Part shown: one piece after another, positions 14,301 to 29,300 of the stretch
Layout: each line of letters begins with the position of its first letter
Numbering within the stretch: the stretch's first letter is position 1
From: Tubulanus polymorphus
Taxonomy: Eukaryota; Nemertea; Palaeonemertea; Tubulaniformes; Tubulanidae
DNA: 64,000 nt
Assembly: GCF_964204645.1 (NCBI RefSeq)
Contig: NC_134028.1
Span: forward strand, 7,109,001-7,173,000
Direction: 5' to 3'
Position numbers and translations under genes: made by a program
The notes under the pieces: model-generated
The model's database searches: none
Told to the model about the DNA's origin: nothing
What the model saw: only the letters and a program-made list of their open reading frames with translations

Positions 14301-17300
14301 CGGTGATCCGAACTACCGTATCGGCTGTCGTCTGTCCTTTCGGGTTCGTCGTCACTTCGCTCGCCTGGTTTAAAAAAGATCGAACTCATCATCAAAACTG
14401 TCAATATTCATATATGAAATAGGAATATACTCTCTTGTTTGGTTTTACAAATGTTCAACTTTAATCTCGTTGTTGCCGTTGGTTACTTCACGTTTTCAAT
14501 GAGGACAACAATTGGGAAGTTCCCAGTTACCAGGAGACATTTTGTAGCGGTCCCAAAGGTCCCACATTGGACAGATTTTAACATCATTTTTAAACTAAAG
14601 CCTTTAGCTCCAATTTGGCCAGGGATCACGGATTAGCACTAACACATAGGATTCAATGGATAGTAACTATTCAACTCTGAATCGATAACTGATAGTTCAG
14701 TGTTGATACTCTAGAATACATGTACAGCATTGGAAATAGAGTAAATTAAAAAAAAAAAAACATCTGCAACTGAAGTGCCTACAGACGGCATTCTTGAACT
14801 ACCCAGAAAAATATCCAATAATTTCTTTTGTTTTATGTACGCGAAATGTTTTATGTAAATACGAGTGAAGTACGTATCGAAATGATTATTCATCATATTA
14901 ATTCATCAAAACAGCTGTCAGCTACTGACTTGCATACGGGAACGGTTGTAGAAATAGCTGTTATTTTTACTAGCAACCTACCGCCGCACGATCCCACTAG
15001 GGTTTTTGACCTGGATCAACCATTCTCACTGGTACCAAAATGTCCATCCGTTTTTGATTAAAGGCCAAATTTGGCCTGAGCAGATATTTTGGATCAGGCC
15101 CATACCAAATTTTAACGAAGGTCAAATTATTGCATGTGAATTGCAACTGGACTCACTCCACTTTGTTTAAGTATTGTTTAATATTGAGTCAGTGGTTTAC
15201 GAGTGAATCTGCTCTCTCAAACTAGCCAAATTTGATTCTGGCCCAACCCAAATCGTCTTGATGTGATCACAGCTATAATTTTTCAAATATTCGATAAACT
15301 CTTGCACATTTTCCAAGAGCCCTAGTTATAAATCCAGCGATTTTCTATGAGTCAATTCTTTATTGCGATAATACGGTTTTTAAATGATGTCAATTTTTTT
15401 TATTTCTGGGTTAAATATGCGAGGTGAATACCATATGCAAAAAAATATTCAATAGCATATGACACAGGCTTTGAATGAAAGAATTATACATACAAAAATT
15501 TCCCCCTGGTCCAGGGATTTGAACATGATAGCATTGAGAAAGATATGTGCATGAGACCCAAGCATTATTTTCAGGGTGGCATGATTTGCTATTTCCCTGT
15601 CTATTCCCTGAATTGCAAGTTGTCTTCCCTGCCTTGATCTGCTACGAGTCCAATCAATCAATACAAGTCAAATACATAGATGGAAACTGTTTGGTTTTAC
15701 GCGCGATCTAGCAATCTCAACAAATTTCCATGACTTTTCCCTGATTTTTAGCTTTTGTTTACAAAATTCCAAGCCTTTTGTAAAAAAATGAAATTTCCCT
15801 GACTTTTCCCTGATTTCCAGGTAAATGGCAACCCCTTATTTCATTTGGCTGTAAGTATCCTTGCAAGACTTTTTCCAGTGTCTCAAGATGCCATCAGTTT
15901 CGAATCCCTGCCAAGGGACGATGGATAGAATACGAAACGATCATATTTACCCTGACTGTCAATTCTAAAACGCCATTTGTAGCTAACAGCGATGGATCTT
16001 CTCGATTCAAAGATTGTTTTACCATTATCCATCCAGTGGTCGGATCGACTTTGAAATACTTCGTGGAACCTGAAATTCCGGAACAAAAGTGAATCGATCG
16101 TTTCAAGCGGTTTTTTTTTGTCAAAGATTATTACGATGCTAAGTTTTCAATTCCAGAAGCCGGCGTCCAAGTTGACTGTGACATTGAAGAAACGAAAAAG
16201 GAATTGAAATCAACTTCATAGGCTGTATGCCGCAAGTTGGGGCACGTATGTAACTCAACCACATTGGGTGAAGCAGATTTCAGAGATGGCCGAGCCTTTA
16301 AACATTTTGTTCTCACCAATCGTTAATCCGCATGCACAAAAATGAAAAGAATCGAATTGAAAAAAGAAATAATGGATTTGAAAATAACAGTTAAAACTAT
16401 TGAAAATGATTTCGATATGGCTACTTTGAGAGGAGGGATTCTTCGTTGCAGGAATTTTTGCTAACATTTAAGGCAGTTAAGGGGAGAAGCTATTCACTAA
16501 AGCTAGTTAGCTAACATTTTCTGGGTAGAAGCCATCCTTCTTCACTGCGATTTGAAATTCATAGCATCGTTCGGTAAAAGCGCAGCCTTACCAGACCAGG
16601 TACACAACTATTTGCTCACAAAAATATCTGGACCGAATCAGAATCTTTGGACCCAGTTCCACAGTATTGAGTAAGAATTAACTCTGGGTTAGTTTAAGAC
16701 CACTTTCAAGTAGAAGTGAGGTGAGTCACCTCCAGAACCAGTCAGCAATCACCTCAAATAATTTGACCCATGTTATCATCCGGCCAATTTGATCGGCCAA
16801 ATATGGCCTGTGTCAAACAAGTGTGAACAGTTAAGTTGGGCCTAATCTGTGTCAGGTCAAAAACGCTTTTGTGATCTAGGCTTAACTCGAGTCACTACTG
16901 TGTAACCAGGCTCTCCTATAGGCCTAGGCCTAAGTTTGCTTTTCTGTAAAAACTATTGACTTCAGATACCCAAATAATTGTTAACTGGTGATTGGTTTGC
17001 TAGGGTAGAGCTTTGAACTCAGCAGAAGCCATCAGGTTCAAATTCAAATTGCCAGGAAGGAACACGGCATTCGCGTCTAAGGATGGCATAAATTCTATTG
17101 ATCCCTGCAAAGGAGGATGGTTGGATCTAAAATCTAAGAAGGTCGTACAACTGAATGACGATCAAGATCTATTTCTACATGACTGGTTGTGATGATGGAC
17201 ACATTTCTAACTGTAGAGGGAAACATCGCTTAATGTGTTAATAAAAACTAGTTTGCGGTTAGTATCAGGGAGAAATTTTATTCAAACGGAAAGTTCAGCC

Positions 17301-20300
17301 GACGAAAATCACAACAGAAAAGTTGTTAATTTGACGTTGTATTGCATATGTATTAGTAAGGTTAAAATCACAAACTTAATAAGGTTCAATTCACAGAATG
17401 TCAAATGAAACTGTCCTAGCTTTAACAACTTAAAACTTTAATTGAAATTTAGTTAAAAATAATAATCCACATTTGTGGAACTAGATGCTTTTTAGGTCAG
17501 ATTTCACAATATTTTCCATACATATTTATTGGGTATCAATTCGCGGACATTGTCTTGGTTTACGAGGGGGTTCTGGATAAGTGGAACAATCCCAGGAAAT
17601 TTTCACACCTTAGGTACATTCATTCATATATATATAGAGATAGGTCTCATGCATATGTTCGCACACTTACCTGGTCCCACTATTTCAAAACAATAACGTG
17701 AACAATAAAATTATGTATCGATTGAAATTGAACGAAAATGTACTGAAATTGAATGATCTAATTACTATAAATTTTGTTAGCACTGAAATAAATCTAAAAT
17801 AGGTTCAACCTTGGGATTTTATGGGATTTGAACGGAAGACTCTCAAAGAAACTTTAATGTGGAAAAGGAATAAAAATGTTTCAGGGATAACTGCGGGACA
17901 AAGTTCCCTAGTTTGCAGGAGTTAGAAATTTGACTCTTCTGAAGTCAGATTCTAACCAACTGTGATACTGGATGCCTATATAACGGTCGGATTCAAACAT
18001 AAGAAATTCAACTACTGGTAACGAAAGCAGGAAAATTCATGAAGTAATGCAGTGAGACACCTTGGATAAACTATGGGGTCCTTCATGTAATACACTATGA
18101 ATATGAATCTAGCTGAATCGAGACTGAACTACCACTATAGATTTTGCCAAACGGTTTTATATGTGCATGTATTACCTAGTGAGCGAATATTGAATATCTA
18201 GTTCAGGGGAAACGTCTGAATATTCAGAGAGAATAATTGATATTTATTTTTAAGGGCGAGGTCGACAGTTAAATTACCTGCTGTAATACTGTACTGTAAT
18301 GGATTAGGTATGCCTCGATCCCCATCATGAGCGATCAATCTTAAAACGCTCTCATCCTACAAAAAAATAATAACTGATTTATACATCTACCTTATGTACC
18401 GCCTGAAAAATGCTGAAAGAAATATTAAGTTTATAAATGAGGCTAATTTTCAGTATGGAGTCCATGGGCGTACATAAAATACAAGCTCTGTTCCCTATGT
18501 AAACCCATCTGTGATATTGTAACATTCCATATAGCGTATAAATATTGCATCCACTCATTACGTATGTGATGAATGATTTTATACGTTTTGTTACAATTTT
18601 TCAGAAAAATAAAGCTATCTTATCTTATCTTATCTTATAGTTTTCTCAGATTGAAACAGGCAAATTTCTGATATCGTTTCACTTACAACGGAAGTATTTT
18701 CTGGTATTTGTATACTGTACGGCAGGTTATCGAATTTCGGTGGTGTATCTTGAACATCTAATACGGTAATCAACAAATTCGTCGTCGAGTTCTTCGTCGC
18801 GTCGTCGTCGTTCTGAATCGGAAAAAAAAACGTCGAAATCATTTCTACATTTAGCGTATCTAGATCTGTGGAAAAATAGGAAAATCCCTTTTTTCAACTA
18901 CAGATGAAGAAAGGAAAATAAACAATTTCTTATTTCTTCAGTTTCAGTGACATTAGCTTCAATTTTCTATTGGTCAGACATCAGGATATAAGGGCATCCA
19001 TGGGATTTTCGCAAAGGGGAGTGCCTTAGGCGCAAATCCCCTTGCAGGAGTCTGGCCGCCCAGAAAAGGTTTGAAAAATCAGAAACATCCGCAATGCATT
19101 TCAATGAATTCTAAAAACAGGATTGGCACTAAATGCCTATTACAGTTTTTGGACCATTTCTTTCACAAAATGAGTACATTTTTGGAATTTTCAAAAGATC
19201 CATGTTTTTCATTATTGGTCACTGTGGCGACGTTACTGAGGAGTGATAAATAGTTTTTTTCAGACTTACCACTGCTATTACTTCCACTTGGAAGAATTTA
19301 TCCTTTTCATAGTCGATCGGTTTAGCCAGCGAGATTTTACCGGTATGCATTTCCATCGTAAACATACCAGCTTCCTGTCCGGCCTGAAACGTATCAAAAA
19401 TTTGATCAACATTTTATTTCTGAAATTTGTTGCCGAAACCAGATTAGCATTTTTCAACATAGCAATCTTATTAACGCGATGATGAATGTAGGCAAGGGAA
19501 AAACTAAGACCTGTTCTCTATAACTACTGATATACGAACTTGCAAAATTTTGATTCAAGTATTTTTGAGAATAAGAGTGGTCTCTATCTAAAAAGAATGG
19601 CCATCGATGCTAAACAAACTGATTTTATCTAAGATTTCTACGATACAACAGGCCCCGAATATCCTATTCAAATTCAAAGAAATATTAGTGAAATTTAAGT
19701 TAAAGTGGGTGTGGGCGATCATTACATATAGCGGAGCAAATATTGAGAAACAGCATACCGATCAATGAAGAAAGCTTATTGATGTACGGATATTGATAAT
19801 GATTTAAGAGCTAAAATATCCCCCAGCCAATATACATATTGATGGATACATTTAGATCGAATCAACTGGCTATGACCACAGCGGAAAGTGATACGAACAA
19901 TTTAACCCGCTGGATAAAAGCGACGAAAGTCCCTCTCGAAAATAAGCGCGAATATAAAAGGTCAGTCCTATCGTGCAAGGATACGAACTCGATAGCAGCA
20001 AAAGACACTATCGTCCTGGATCCAGTTAGACTGGGCAGACGGTCATTCATGCATCACAAAATCAGGTAATCGTCATAAGCCAATCAGAATACCAATGAAA
20101 ACTTTCTACTGTCGAGTAAATATACAATGCGCACTAATAGCAGTACACCTGGCCTAATATGGCAGGGGTTTGTACTTTGGTAGCCTCATGGTACCGTCTG
20201 GTTCAAATCCTTGTAAGATAGGATGAAATAAGAGTGCCAAGCAATATGGATCATGATGTGAAAACACATAATTACAATACATATCATATGCAGGACAAAA

Positions 20301-23300
20301 TTTATTGATTAAGGTTATAAGTAGATAATTGTTTTACAGAAAGAACAAACTTAGCCACAACAGAGAAAACTTACCATAGGCTCATACTGGAAATGAACAA
20401 ATCTTTAGAACGTTAAAAGTTAGCCAAGCATTATTGTATTCCATAAACAAGTGACTCTCTGATATCAATACAGTTAAAACCCACAATAAAATGCGAAATA
20501 AACGCTCTTTTTAAAATTTTATTTTGGGTTTTAACTTTATCTTTATTAAGCATTAATGCGTTTATGCGCAACTTTATCAGTTTTTTAGTAAAAGATGCAT
20601 CGAATGAGTTAGCTTTAGTTGTATTTAGTTATTTAATTCATTTAATTAATTCAGTTATATGACAACGGTCAAATCCTGCTCCTCACTCAGTAAGGCTGCT
20701 TGAAAGTAGGCGCATAGTGCATGACGATTATTTTTCACAAATTTCCTGATTTGCAACTCGATGAAGTATTTGCGATCAACACGCTACTAGCTAATGGGCA
20801 GACCTACGGTAAGTCTCTAACTCAAAGAACCTCTCAATTAGTTCTCAGAGACTTTTAATATCCTTTTGCGGTGGAAATATTTACAGTTCCAATGCTACCG
20901 AATATTACTCCGTACCAGTAAACCTTGATCACCTTACTATAGGGTGATCAAGGTTTACTGGGTAAAAGGGCTATCAAAGGCAAAAAATCATTCATCAATC
21001 AGTCTCACTAAATCAAACAGTTGCAATGTGACTCGTCACTATGACTGACTGACCCAACCTCTTGGGGTATGAATGTTGATTACCTTCATAAGATAGTTAA
21101 TAATAGCACTTTCATCCAAGTCTGAGGCTGAAACAGTGAATATCGTCGAACCCACAGGAGTACTCTGAAAAATACAAATAAAATCATGAATCATGCTTAG
21201 TTAAAACTAAATTGAAACTAGAATGTGGAAATGCCGCATACATCTCCCGGGGTAAAGAGACAAAGATGGGGGAAGAAATTAAGGACAGGTAACATTATTG
21301 CGTACTTCACAGAAAGCAGCAAACTTTACTTAAATGTTCATTAACTTTTTAAGAATAGTCGGTTCAAGTCTGGAATAGATGAACTCGTCGAAACCCTCTG
21401 ATCAAGTTTAGTGGAAATCCATCTAGAATTGTATCGTGCTAATAAGAAATTCAAGAATGATGGCTGATAACTTCCATTTTCCATAGGGGAGGACATCTAA
21501 CCTGCCCCCTCCTCACACCAAGTTTCATAGAAATCCATCAAGATGTAGGTATCGTGCTTATTAGAAATTCAAGATGGCCACTCTGGTGGCCATATCAAAT
21601 AGCTGATAACCTCTATTTTCGATACGGGTGGAGTGCTCACTTGGCCTCTAATCCTCAAACCAAGTTTCAGGGAAATCCATCAAAAATTTTTATCACCATT
21701 ATTCAACACATTGGAATGAATTTACATATATTTTGAAACAATTCTTCCTTTAGATCACAAATCAAATCTTTCTTCTTCATCAAACGCTTACCTCGGATAT
21801 TTCTGCTTCGTAAGGAAGATTGACGAACAACGGATTGTTGTCATTGACGTTTTGAACGAATAAACGAAATTGCAAAATCGGCTACAAAATAAAACGTAAA
21901 ATTATCATTCAAGCAGAGTACACATAGAATAACACTTGTTTTGTGTTGCAGATGGGCTCAACAGTTGTTAATCATGTTCCTGCTACCACAAAATATTTTG
22001 TTGTTCCTTAAAGGTTATGTATTCATGAATGAGAACTGACTAAACAGCCTTAACCCTTTCGATGCCGACTTATTAACACCCCAAAGTGCTGGAGATAATT
22101 TCAAATTTTAAAAGATTCCACCACAATGTTTTGAATAACAGGCATACTGCTTTAGTGTATCTACACCACAGCCCGGTGTTTTGTTAGTCACTGATATCTA
22201 ACTGTTTTTGACAGGCACTGCCATCCTTCATTAGACAAAAACTAATCACATCAATACGCTGCAATGCGGCGTACTAGCCAAGTACATGAGCGATTTACAC
22301 ACCGCACCGCGGAGAAGATGCAATGAAAGGGTTTATGATTACAAACACAACAGGTTCTATTTCGCCAGAAAAAAGAATCCAATCAATTGAATCGAAACCT
22401 TATCAAAAATATATAATCAATTATCAATGGAGAATTTGAAAAGAAATCTTTCTCCAACTGAGCCAGGCGTCAGGTATGACAGAACGGTTTCCTAGCAACT
22501 GAAATAAGTGTCAATATCGCTCGTCGCTATCGTAATGAATTCGGGTTGATTTTCACATGATTAGAGAAATGTAATACTAATACAATGCTGGATGGAATTT
22601 ACTTCATCGAAGTCAGTAGTCGGTTAATTGGGGTAACGTAAGACTTCATCAAATAGTATTATTCATCGAAAATGATATCAACTGCGAATGATTTTCAGGT
22701 ACGAAGGTTTTTGTATGTAATACACAAGATCATTTAAAAGGAACCCAGTAAAAATGCCGCAAGTAAATTCATTCTATTCTAAAGTTTGAATCCACTTCTG
22801 TATATTAAACAGCTGAGTTTTGCCTAGTCCTATTTAGTTGGATTTTGGATGTCTTCAAATAAATTTCTTAATTCTTAATTTCTAATTTTCGATGCCAATT
22901 TCCAGTCTAACCATGGACTCTTAAGCTAAGGGATGGAGAGACCATGCATAAACTATAGCTACGATCACATTTCTAATTTTCGATGCCAATTTCCAATGGG
23001 TAATTTTAACTATGGACTCCTAAACTAAGGGATGGAGAGACCATGCATAAACTATAGCTACAATCATATAGATGATTTTGCCCGGGCCAAAACGGTAAGG
23101 ATCAGGCCTGAGTTAAATTTGGCGCGTGCTTAATTATTAGTTCACACATAAACCACTCACTCGATACTTAACAATGATTAAACAAAGCGAAGTGAGTCAT
23201 TTCCAGAACCAGTTCCAATTCAAAGGCAATCCGGGCCTGTTCCAACGTTTTTGGTCGGGCCAAACCGGCACGGGTCCATTTGGCACCCGTATGAACAGTT

Positions 23301-26300
23301 GTTCCAACCAAAAACTGCAGCCTGGATCCACTATCACCATTCAGAAATTGAACACTAATCATCCAGTTTTTGATCATCCACCGCGGCGTAATTTTCAAAT
23401 GAAAATAAAACATTAGACCACATGATCAACCAAAGGTATAAAAGTATCTGAAGGGTGATTGTAGGCTGCATATTTGTACCCCTGTTATCGAGATGCATTA
23501 ATGTATTGTTCTCATGGCTAATCTGAGCCTGTACTTATGGTCTCATCATCAGAACTAACATCAAAAAGATAAAAGCCTAAAAACGACGTAAGCTAAAATA
23601 ATAATCTAAGGTATACCTAGGGTGACGAGACAGATAGATGAAAAATACACATGAGACAACATTCATTACATAATCTAAATTAAACAGATTGATAATTATG
23701 TTGATAAATTGAAAAACGAAAATATTGGCTAAAAGTGTTTTATGATTATTATATTTTACTAATCACTCGCTATAACGTATATTTCACTAAAACAAAAATG
23801 TCCCAAAAGATTCTCAATTAGTATTTAAAGGACTTTTAAAATGAACTTTTTATCTTTTGTTCACAAACAGACTCATAACGCAATGAGGGGTATTGGTGCT
23901 ACAAAACACTGGGTCATTCGTAGTGAAAATCAGTTTATTTTCAATGAAATTCAAACTTGATTTATAGGCGTACAAATCTGACAATTATCAAACAAGTCTT
24001 TCAATGGACATAAGATTAGCCTTCTCACTCAGTGCATGGTAGGCGATTGATTTCACCCATTTACTTTATGAGAAAAGTTGACTCGAATTTGAATGGAATG
24101 TAGAAGGAAATTGAAGCGCAGTAACCCATTGCCATTAGCAATCCTGGCGGAATCCCGTTTGTGAAACTAAATAGCCTGAATATACAAATCTTTTGACTGG
24201 AGTCAATTCAGTTAATTGGTCATCGGCTGATTAAAACTCTTGATCAAACATGATCAAAAATTGGGTCTATATCGATTTCAGGGTTAACCATAGTTTTAGA
24301 AGAAACAGTAGCAAGTTTAACTACGAAAAAAAACCAACTAAAGTCTCCATAGAATCTTTTTAGATATTCAGATAAATTGAAGACCCAGATATGTGGAGAT
24401 GACAGATCTATCTTTCGGGACATTTTCTAGCTCAAAAAGTTAACAAATCATAATTATGAATAGCGGTAATAATCGTTATATGTATATATACAGGTTTTAA
24501 TCTGAAAATGTAAAAATATTTGCCGATAAAATTCGAAACGAAACACTAAAGCATTAATTGATATAGAAAATGACTGCAATCATGGACTATTAACAGCCCA
24601 CAACGCAATCTACTTACTCCACTGAATTCAGAACACAACCAATGTTGCTTTACATAAATTAATATAATTAATTTCAATGTATTGATAACAAAACTATCTT
24701 TTTATCTATTTATATGCAAATCATTTCATTCTCGGTTCTATCTTATTAAACATAGGCCTTCACATTCTAATAAATTTCGTTATTAACTTAATTATTAACT
24801 CAATTTAAATATCATCTAGATAATCAAATGTGTTTCTATACTAAGTCCCTACAGGTCAGTCATTCGAGTTTTCAACGAGTTTTAAAGGAAAAAATTTCAA
24901 TTTAAAGGAAATGTCTGCATCAATTTCATATCTCAATTGCTGTAGACTCCTCCTAAATCGGTACTGTTTTTCTCGGTAAATCATTAATTCAGTGGTTTTG
25001 TAAGCAAATCTCAACTCAGTTTCTAATTTGCCAACCACATAATTGGGTAAAAAAAATCCGGGTCCCAACTGTACCGATTTAGGCGTAGTTTTCTGTACAA
25101 CTATGTACAAACATTTCTTATCGCCTATTTCTCAAAATAGAGTTTTGAAAGAGTTTTTGCTCAAATTAAAGGAGTTTCAAGCACCTTTAAAATCATTTCT
25201 ATTACGAGTGAGTTTTTAAGGAGGAATCAAGTTGTAGGGACCCTGCTATAATCCATGTTCATGTTTAAAATGGAAATAGAAACTCGTATGAAAATATCTG
25301 GCGATAGAGGGCCCTTCAATTATGCAAAACATCCATGAAGGTGCAAAACAATTTTCTCATATATCAACGCTGATTAGTCAAGATGATTATTAGACAGTTC
25401 AGACGGAGATAAAACAGACAGACGAAAACAGACAGGACAGACGTGTGCACATTAACATGCCCGAAACAATTTTTTGACATCGACTAGATTTAACTTTTCT
25501 CGTAAATGATTTCAGGGCCAACTGTGGCAATCTATACCGGTAAGATCATAAGCAAGATACAACCTCCTCTCGAAAATGGGGGAAACAACCGCCTAAGTGC
25601 TACGTACCTCATTATTTTTGAGATCTTGCGCTTTGATCCGAATTGTATATTGTTTAATTTGCTGTAATGAAAATAAACGTAGAATAGGTAATGACGAACC
25701 ACGCTAAAAGGGAAATAATCTATTAACAATTACTGACGCAAGCAACAGGGACAGTTCAGCTCCAGAGTTAAGACATAAGACAAGAACTAAGACTCAAAGA
25801 ACTAAGAGTAAAATTCAGCTCACTTGTGTATGAATAAAGACAATATTCAGGTATCATTATCCAAAACAACCTCCAAAATAAAGCATTTATATAATTTTTT
25901 TTTCAAATTCCCCTCCTGATCGGTGATGGATTCAATGTTTTAAGACTTTTTAAATATTTTCCGCCCTTCCCCAATTATTTCAAGTTTACCAAATCCGTAA
26001 TCCAACTCATGATAAAAAATCGGCCTAAAGAAGTCATTCTCTGAAACGAGACCCCTTCACCCTGACCAATATAAAACTGATGAATGTTTCGATACGAACC
26101 TCATAATCCAATGGTTCGCGTAATTTCAAATGGTAATGGTAGTTATCCTGGTATCTTTCTAAACGCACAAGTTTGTTGTTCAAATCGCCGAGTATCGTCA
26201 CGGTGACCGGATCATTCTCTTTATCCGTTATGCTTATATTTGTTATCGTGTGACCTGAGGAAAAAAAGGAAGAACATCAGCCTGTGGGAGAGGTTGTTAT

Positions 26301-29300
26301 GGAAAACAGTGTTTCTTGTTTCAAGCAATGTACCAACATCTAAGAAACAAGAAACAAGCCAGAAAAACCTTTCGCTTCTTGTTTATTTCACAGTGGGTTA
26401 GGCTAGCCGTCAAATCACCTGTATCCACCCTGCTTATTACCCCTGAAGCAGCCCGAATCCGCCCTGACTCTGAGATCAATCCGTTGCAGTCTAAGTGCAC
26501 TCATGTCGATAAAAGATTTCCGATTAAAAAGTCGCAGACTTCATCGCTTACGATCTGATGGTCTCATCAGATCTTAGTTGACCGGAGTTAGGCCTTACTC
26601 ACCTATAGGAAGGTCTTCTAGGACTACCAGCGGTACCTTTTGACTTGATTTAATATGCGGTGGGTCATTGCTGACAACTGAAAAAACGATGTTTGAGAAA
26701 TAAGAAATTGATACACATTAGAATACACAAACTGGTACTTAATTTGATTCCCTCCCGACCTTGTAAATGTATTTCATTTTATAGTAATCAAATTTCTGAT
26801 ATCACCATTTATTTCAAGTTAAGCCGAATGCACTTGATGCAGGGAAATGCAGATAGAAATATATTTCCAAGTTTCCAACAACGTTTCCGAGATAAAACAT
26901 ATTTGATTGTGTGTTTCCCTGCATCGTATGCATTCAGCCTCAGTAATAGGTTTGAAAGAAACAAGTTAACAATTTTCTTTTCTTTTTTTGAACTGTTCTT
27001 GAGACTTGATACTATCTATCAAGAAAATTGCATCTGCAGAGAATTTGGAAGAGCTGCCCAGTTAATAATTAGATGAAACCAAGAAGTTATGCACTCAGGG
27101 AAAAGAGTTATAAAATGTCCATGATGCATGAAATGCATGACCCAATTGTTTAAATAGATAGACAATAATCTTTTATATCAACTTTTTCAGTGCGTCTACA
27201 CCACAGTGCGGAGTATAAATCAGCGATGGACTTTGCTTGTGCACTGCATCACAGAGTATTGATTAGTAATCGATTTTTAACTCTCAACTGTCACTGTCGA
27301 ACAGTGAAATAAGTCACTAATGATACACCGCACTGCAGTTGCGGTGTAGACGCACTATAGTGGTATGCTCGTTAGTAAACTGGGTTGAACTCTTACGATT
27401 TTAAAAAATTTTGAAATTACTCCACTTTCGGGAATTAATTCAGTTCAGTTCAGCACTGAAAGGATTATATGTTAAAACTATCATAATAATTGCTTCATTA
27501 TCTGACTAGCAAAGGATTTTAGAAAATACTTTTGTTTATCGAGTTAATAGTTAATTACCCAGTCACCTTTCAGCAACGACTACATCATCATGTGCAATGA
27601 AATTCATAGATTTCACTCAGCGTGATACTCAGTATGCTATTCACGGTGCATTCATTTCGCAGTGCTTTTTTTCCAACAGTACGCGATCAAAAGATACTTA
27701 AACCGATCAAAAGATACTTAAACCGTAATGAAAAAAAAAACATCTGTCGTTCTAGAGAGCTTGAATTATCATGAACGCAGTACAATACAATGAAATCAAA
27801 CTCGTCATACAATATCGACACTGTAAAAAATATTATTCATGTTTTTTTTTTATATCGTGGAATGCAGTGTCATATAATGTATCATCGTTAGCTAGCGTCA
27901 TCAGTTTTATAGATACGTACGGTTGTTTTTCAATAGGAAAGTTAAAATAAGCGGAACGCTTTCACTGGGTTAGGTTCATTTTCATTATTCATGAAATAAT
28001 GCAACGTGAAAGAATGAAAAATTTCATGATTAACCTATTTCGCGAAAACCGGGCCCAAAATGTGTTAAGTTTGAGCTCGATAACCAAACTAACAAACTAA
28101 CTAACATATCAGTGTTCGTCGACTCACTGATTAAAAAAAAAAAGACGCTGTGGGACAATGCCCAACTACGGGTCCTCCACATTACTCTAAAGAAGAAGAA
28201 GAAGAAGAACAGTGTTGATGATATAAAAGTTAATTAGTTTCAAAGTTTTGACCAAACTCTATCATCAGGGAAACAAAAATAATACGTCAGAAAGCTAAAG
28301 GGTAAAACTGACTTGGGACAGTATTCCCATACTATTCTTTGCCTCTTGGATGTTGCAGATTAAGGTATTCACACTATCTGCGACAACCTGGTGCAACTCA
28401 TATTTGTTAAGCTAAGGGAGAGTCAATCTTGGGAAGATTGCCTAACGATTGGAGCAATACATAGCCGCGGTCACACGGACACGATTTGGCCCAGAGTTAA
28501 ATTGGCCCGCATCAGACCCAAGTCAAATTAGGCTTGTGCCTAATTAAAGAGCGCGTTCACAGGTACACCACTTACTCGATACAAAACAATATTGTGACAA
28601 AGGCGGCGGGTCACTTCTGGAACTAGTAAGCAATTATCTGACCTATGCTCAAATCAGTGAATGGATAGGCTGGGCCTTATCTGGTACGGACCGAATGCCG
28701 TGGTGAAAAGGCTCATGCGATTGCGGCTTACATATTCAGTCTATGAAACCAATCCATAACGGAAATGCAAACTCTAGTATGGCTACTGAACGTGTTGTTA
28801 AGGACACAGCTCACTGATCCGTTGCTAAGGAAGCAGCTTCTTAACACAGGAAGTTGTATCATAAATTTCTTCATCAATCCGTCATTGGACTTATGAGCAT
28901 GACCACTGAGAACATGCATCAGTCTGTGTAACATTTAAATTGAAAAAATATTCCCCAATAAAAACACTTATCAGAAGGTCTTCCCCATTTAACAGGTTTA
29001 ATTTGTTAGATTGGTTATTATGGCCAACAAAATGGGCTTAACCAACTAGCGCAGGTGGTTTCTAAAAAATATTTTGGTAAATCAATTTTTAAGTGAAGGT
29101 AATTTCGAAAGTTTTCTGAATAACATGGGCTTAAAGTCATGTCAAATCAGCCTTCAGATTTCTTTTTTGTAATCATTTTACCAAATGATTTTGTAAGAGG
29201 GAGGTGTTAGCAAAAGTTCATCCACAACTTCTTTATGTGCATCGTATCCCACAATGATTTTTACTATTCCTGTCTTAAAGTCAGAATTTGTCTGACACTT

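Noticed and set aside
26693-27076. 127-codon plus-strand open frame
   Set aside because: It spans a foldback repeat and AT-rich intron sequence; no protein family seen.
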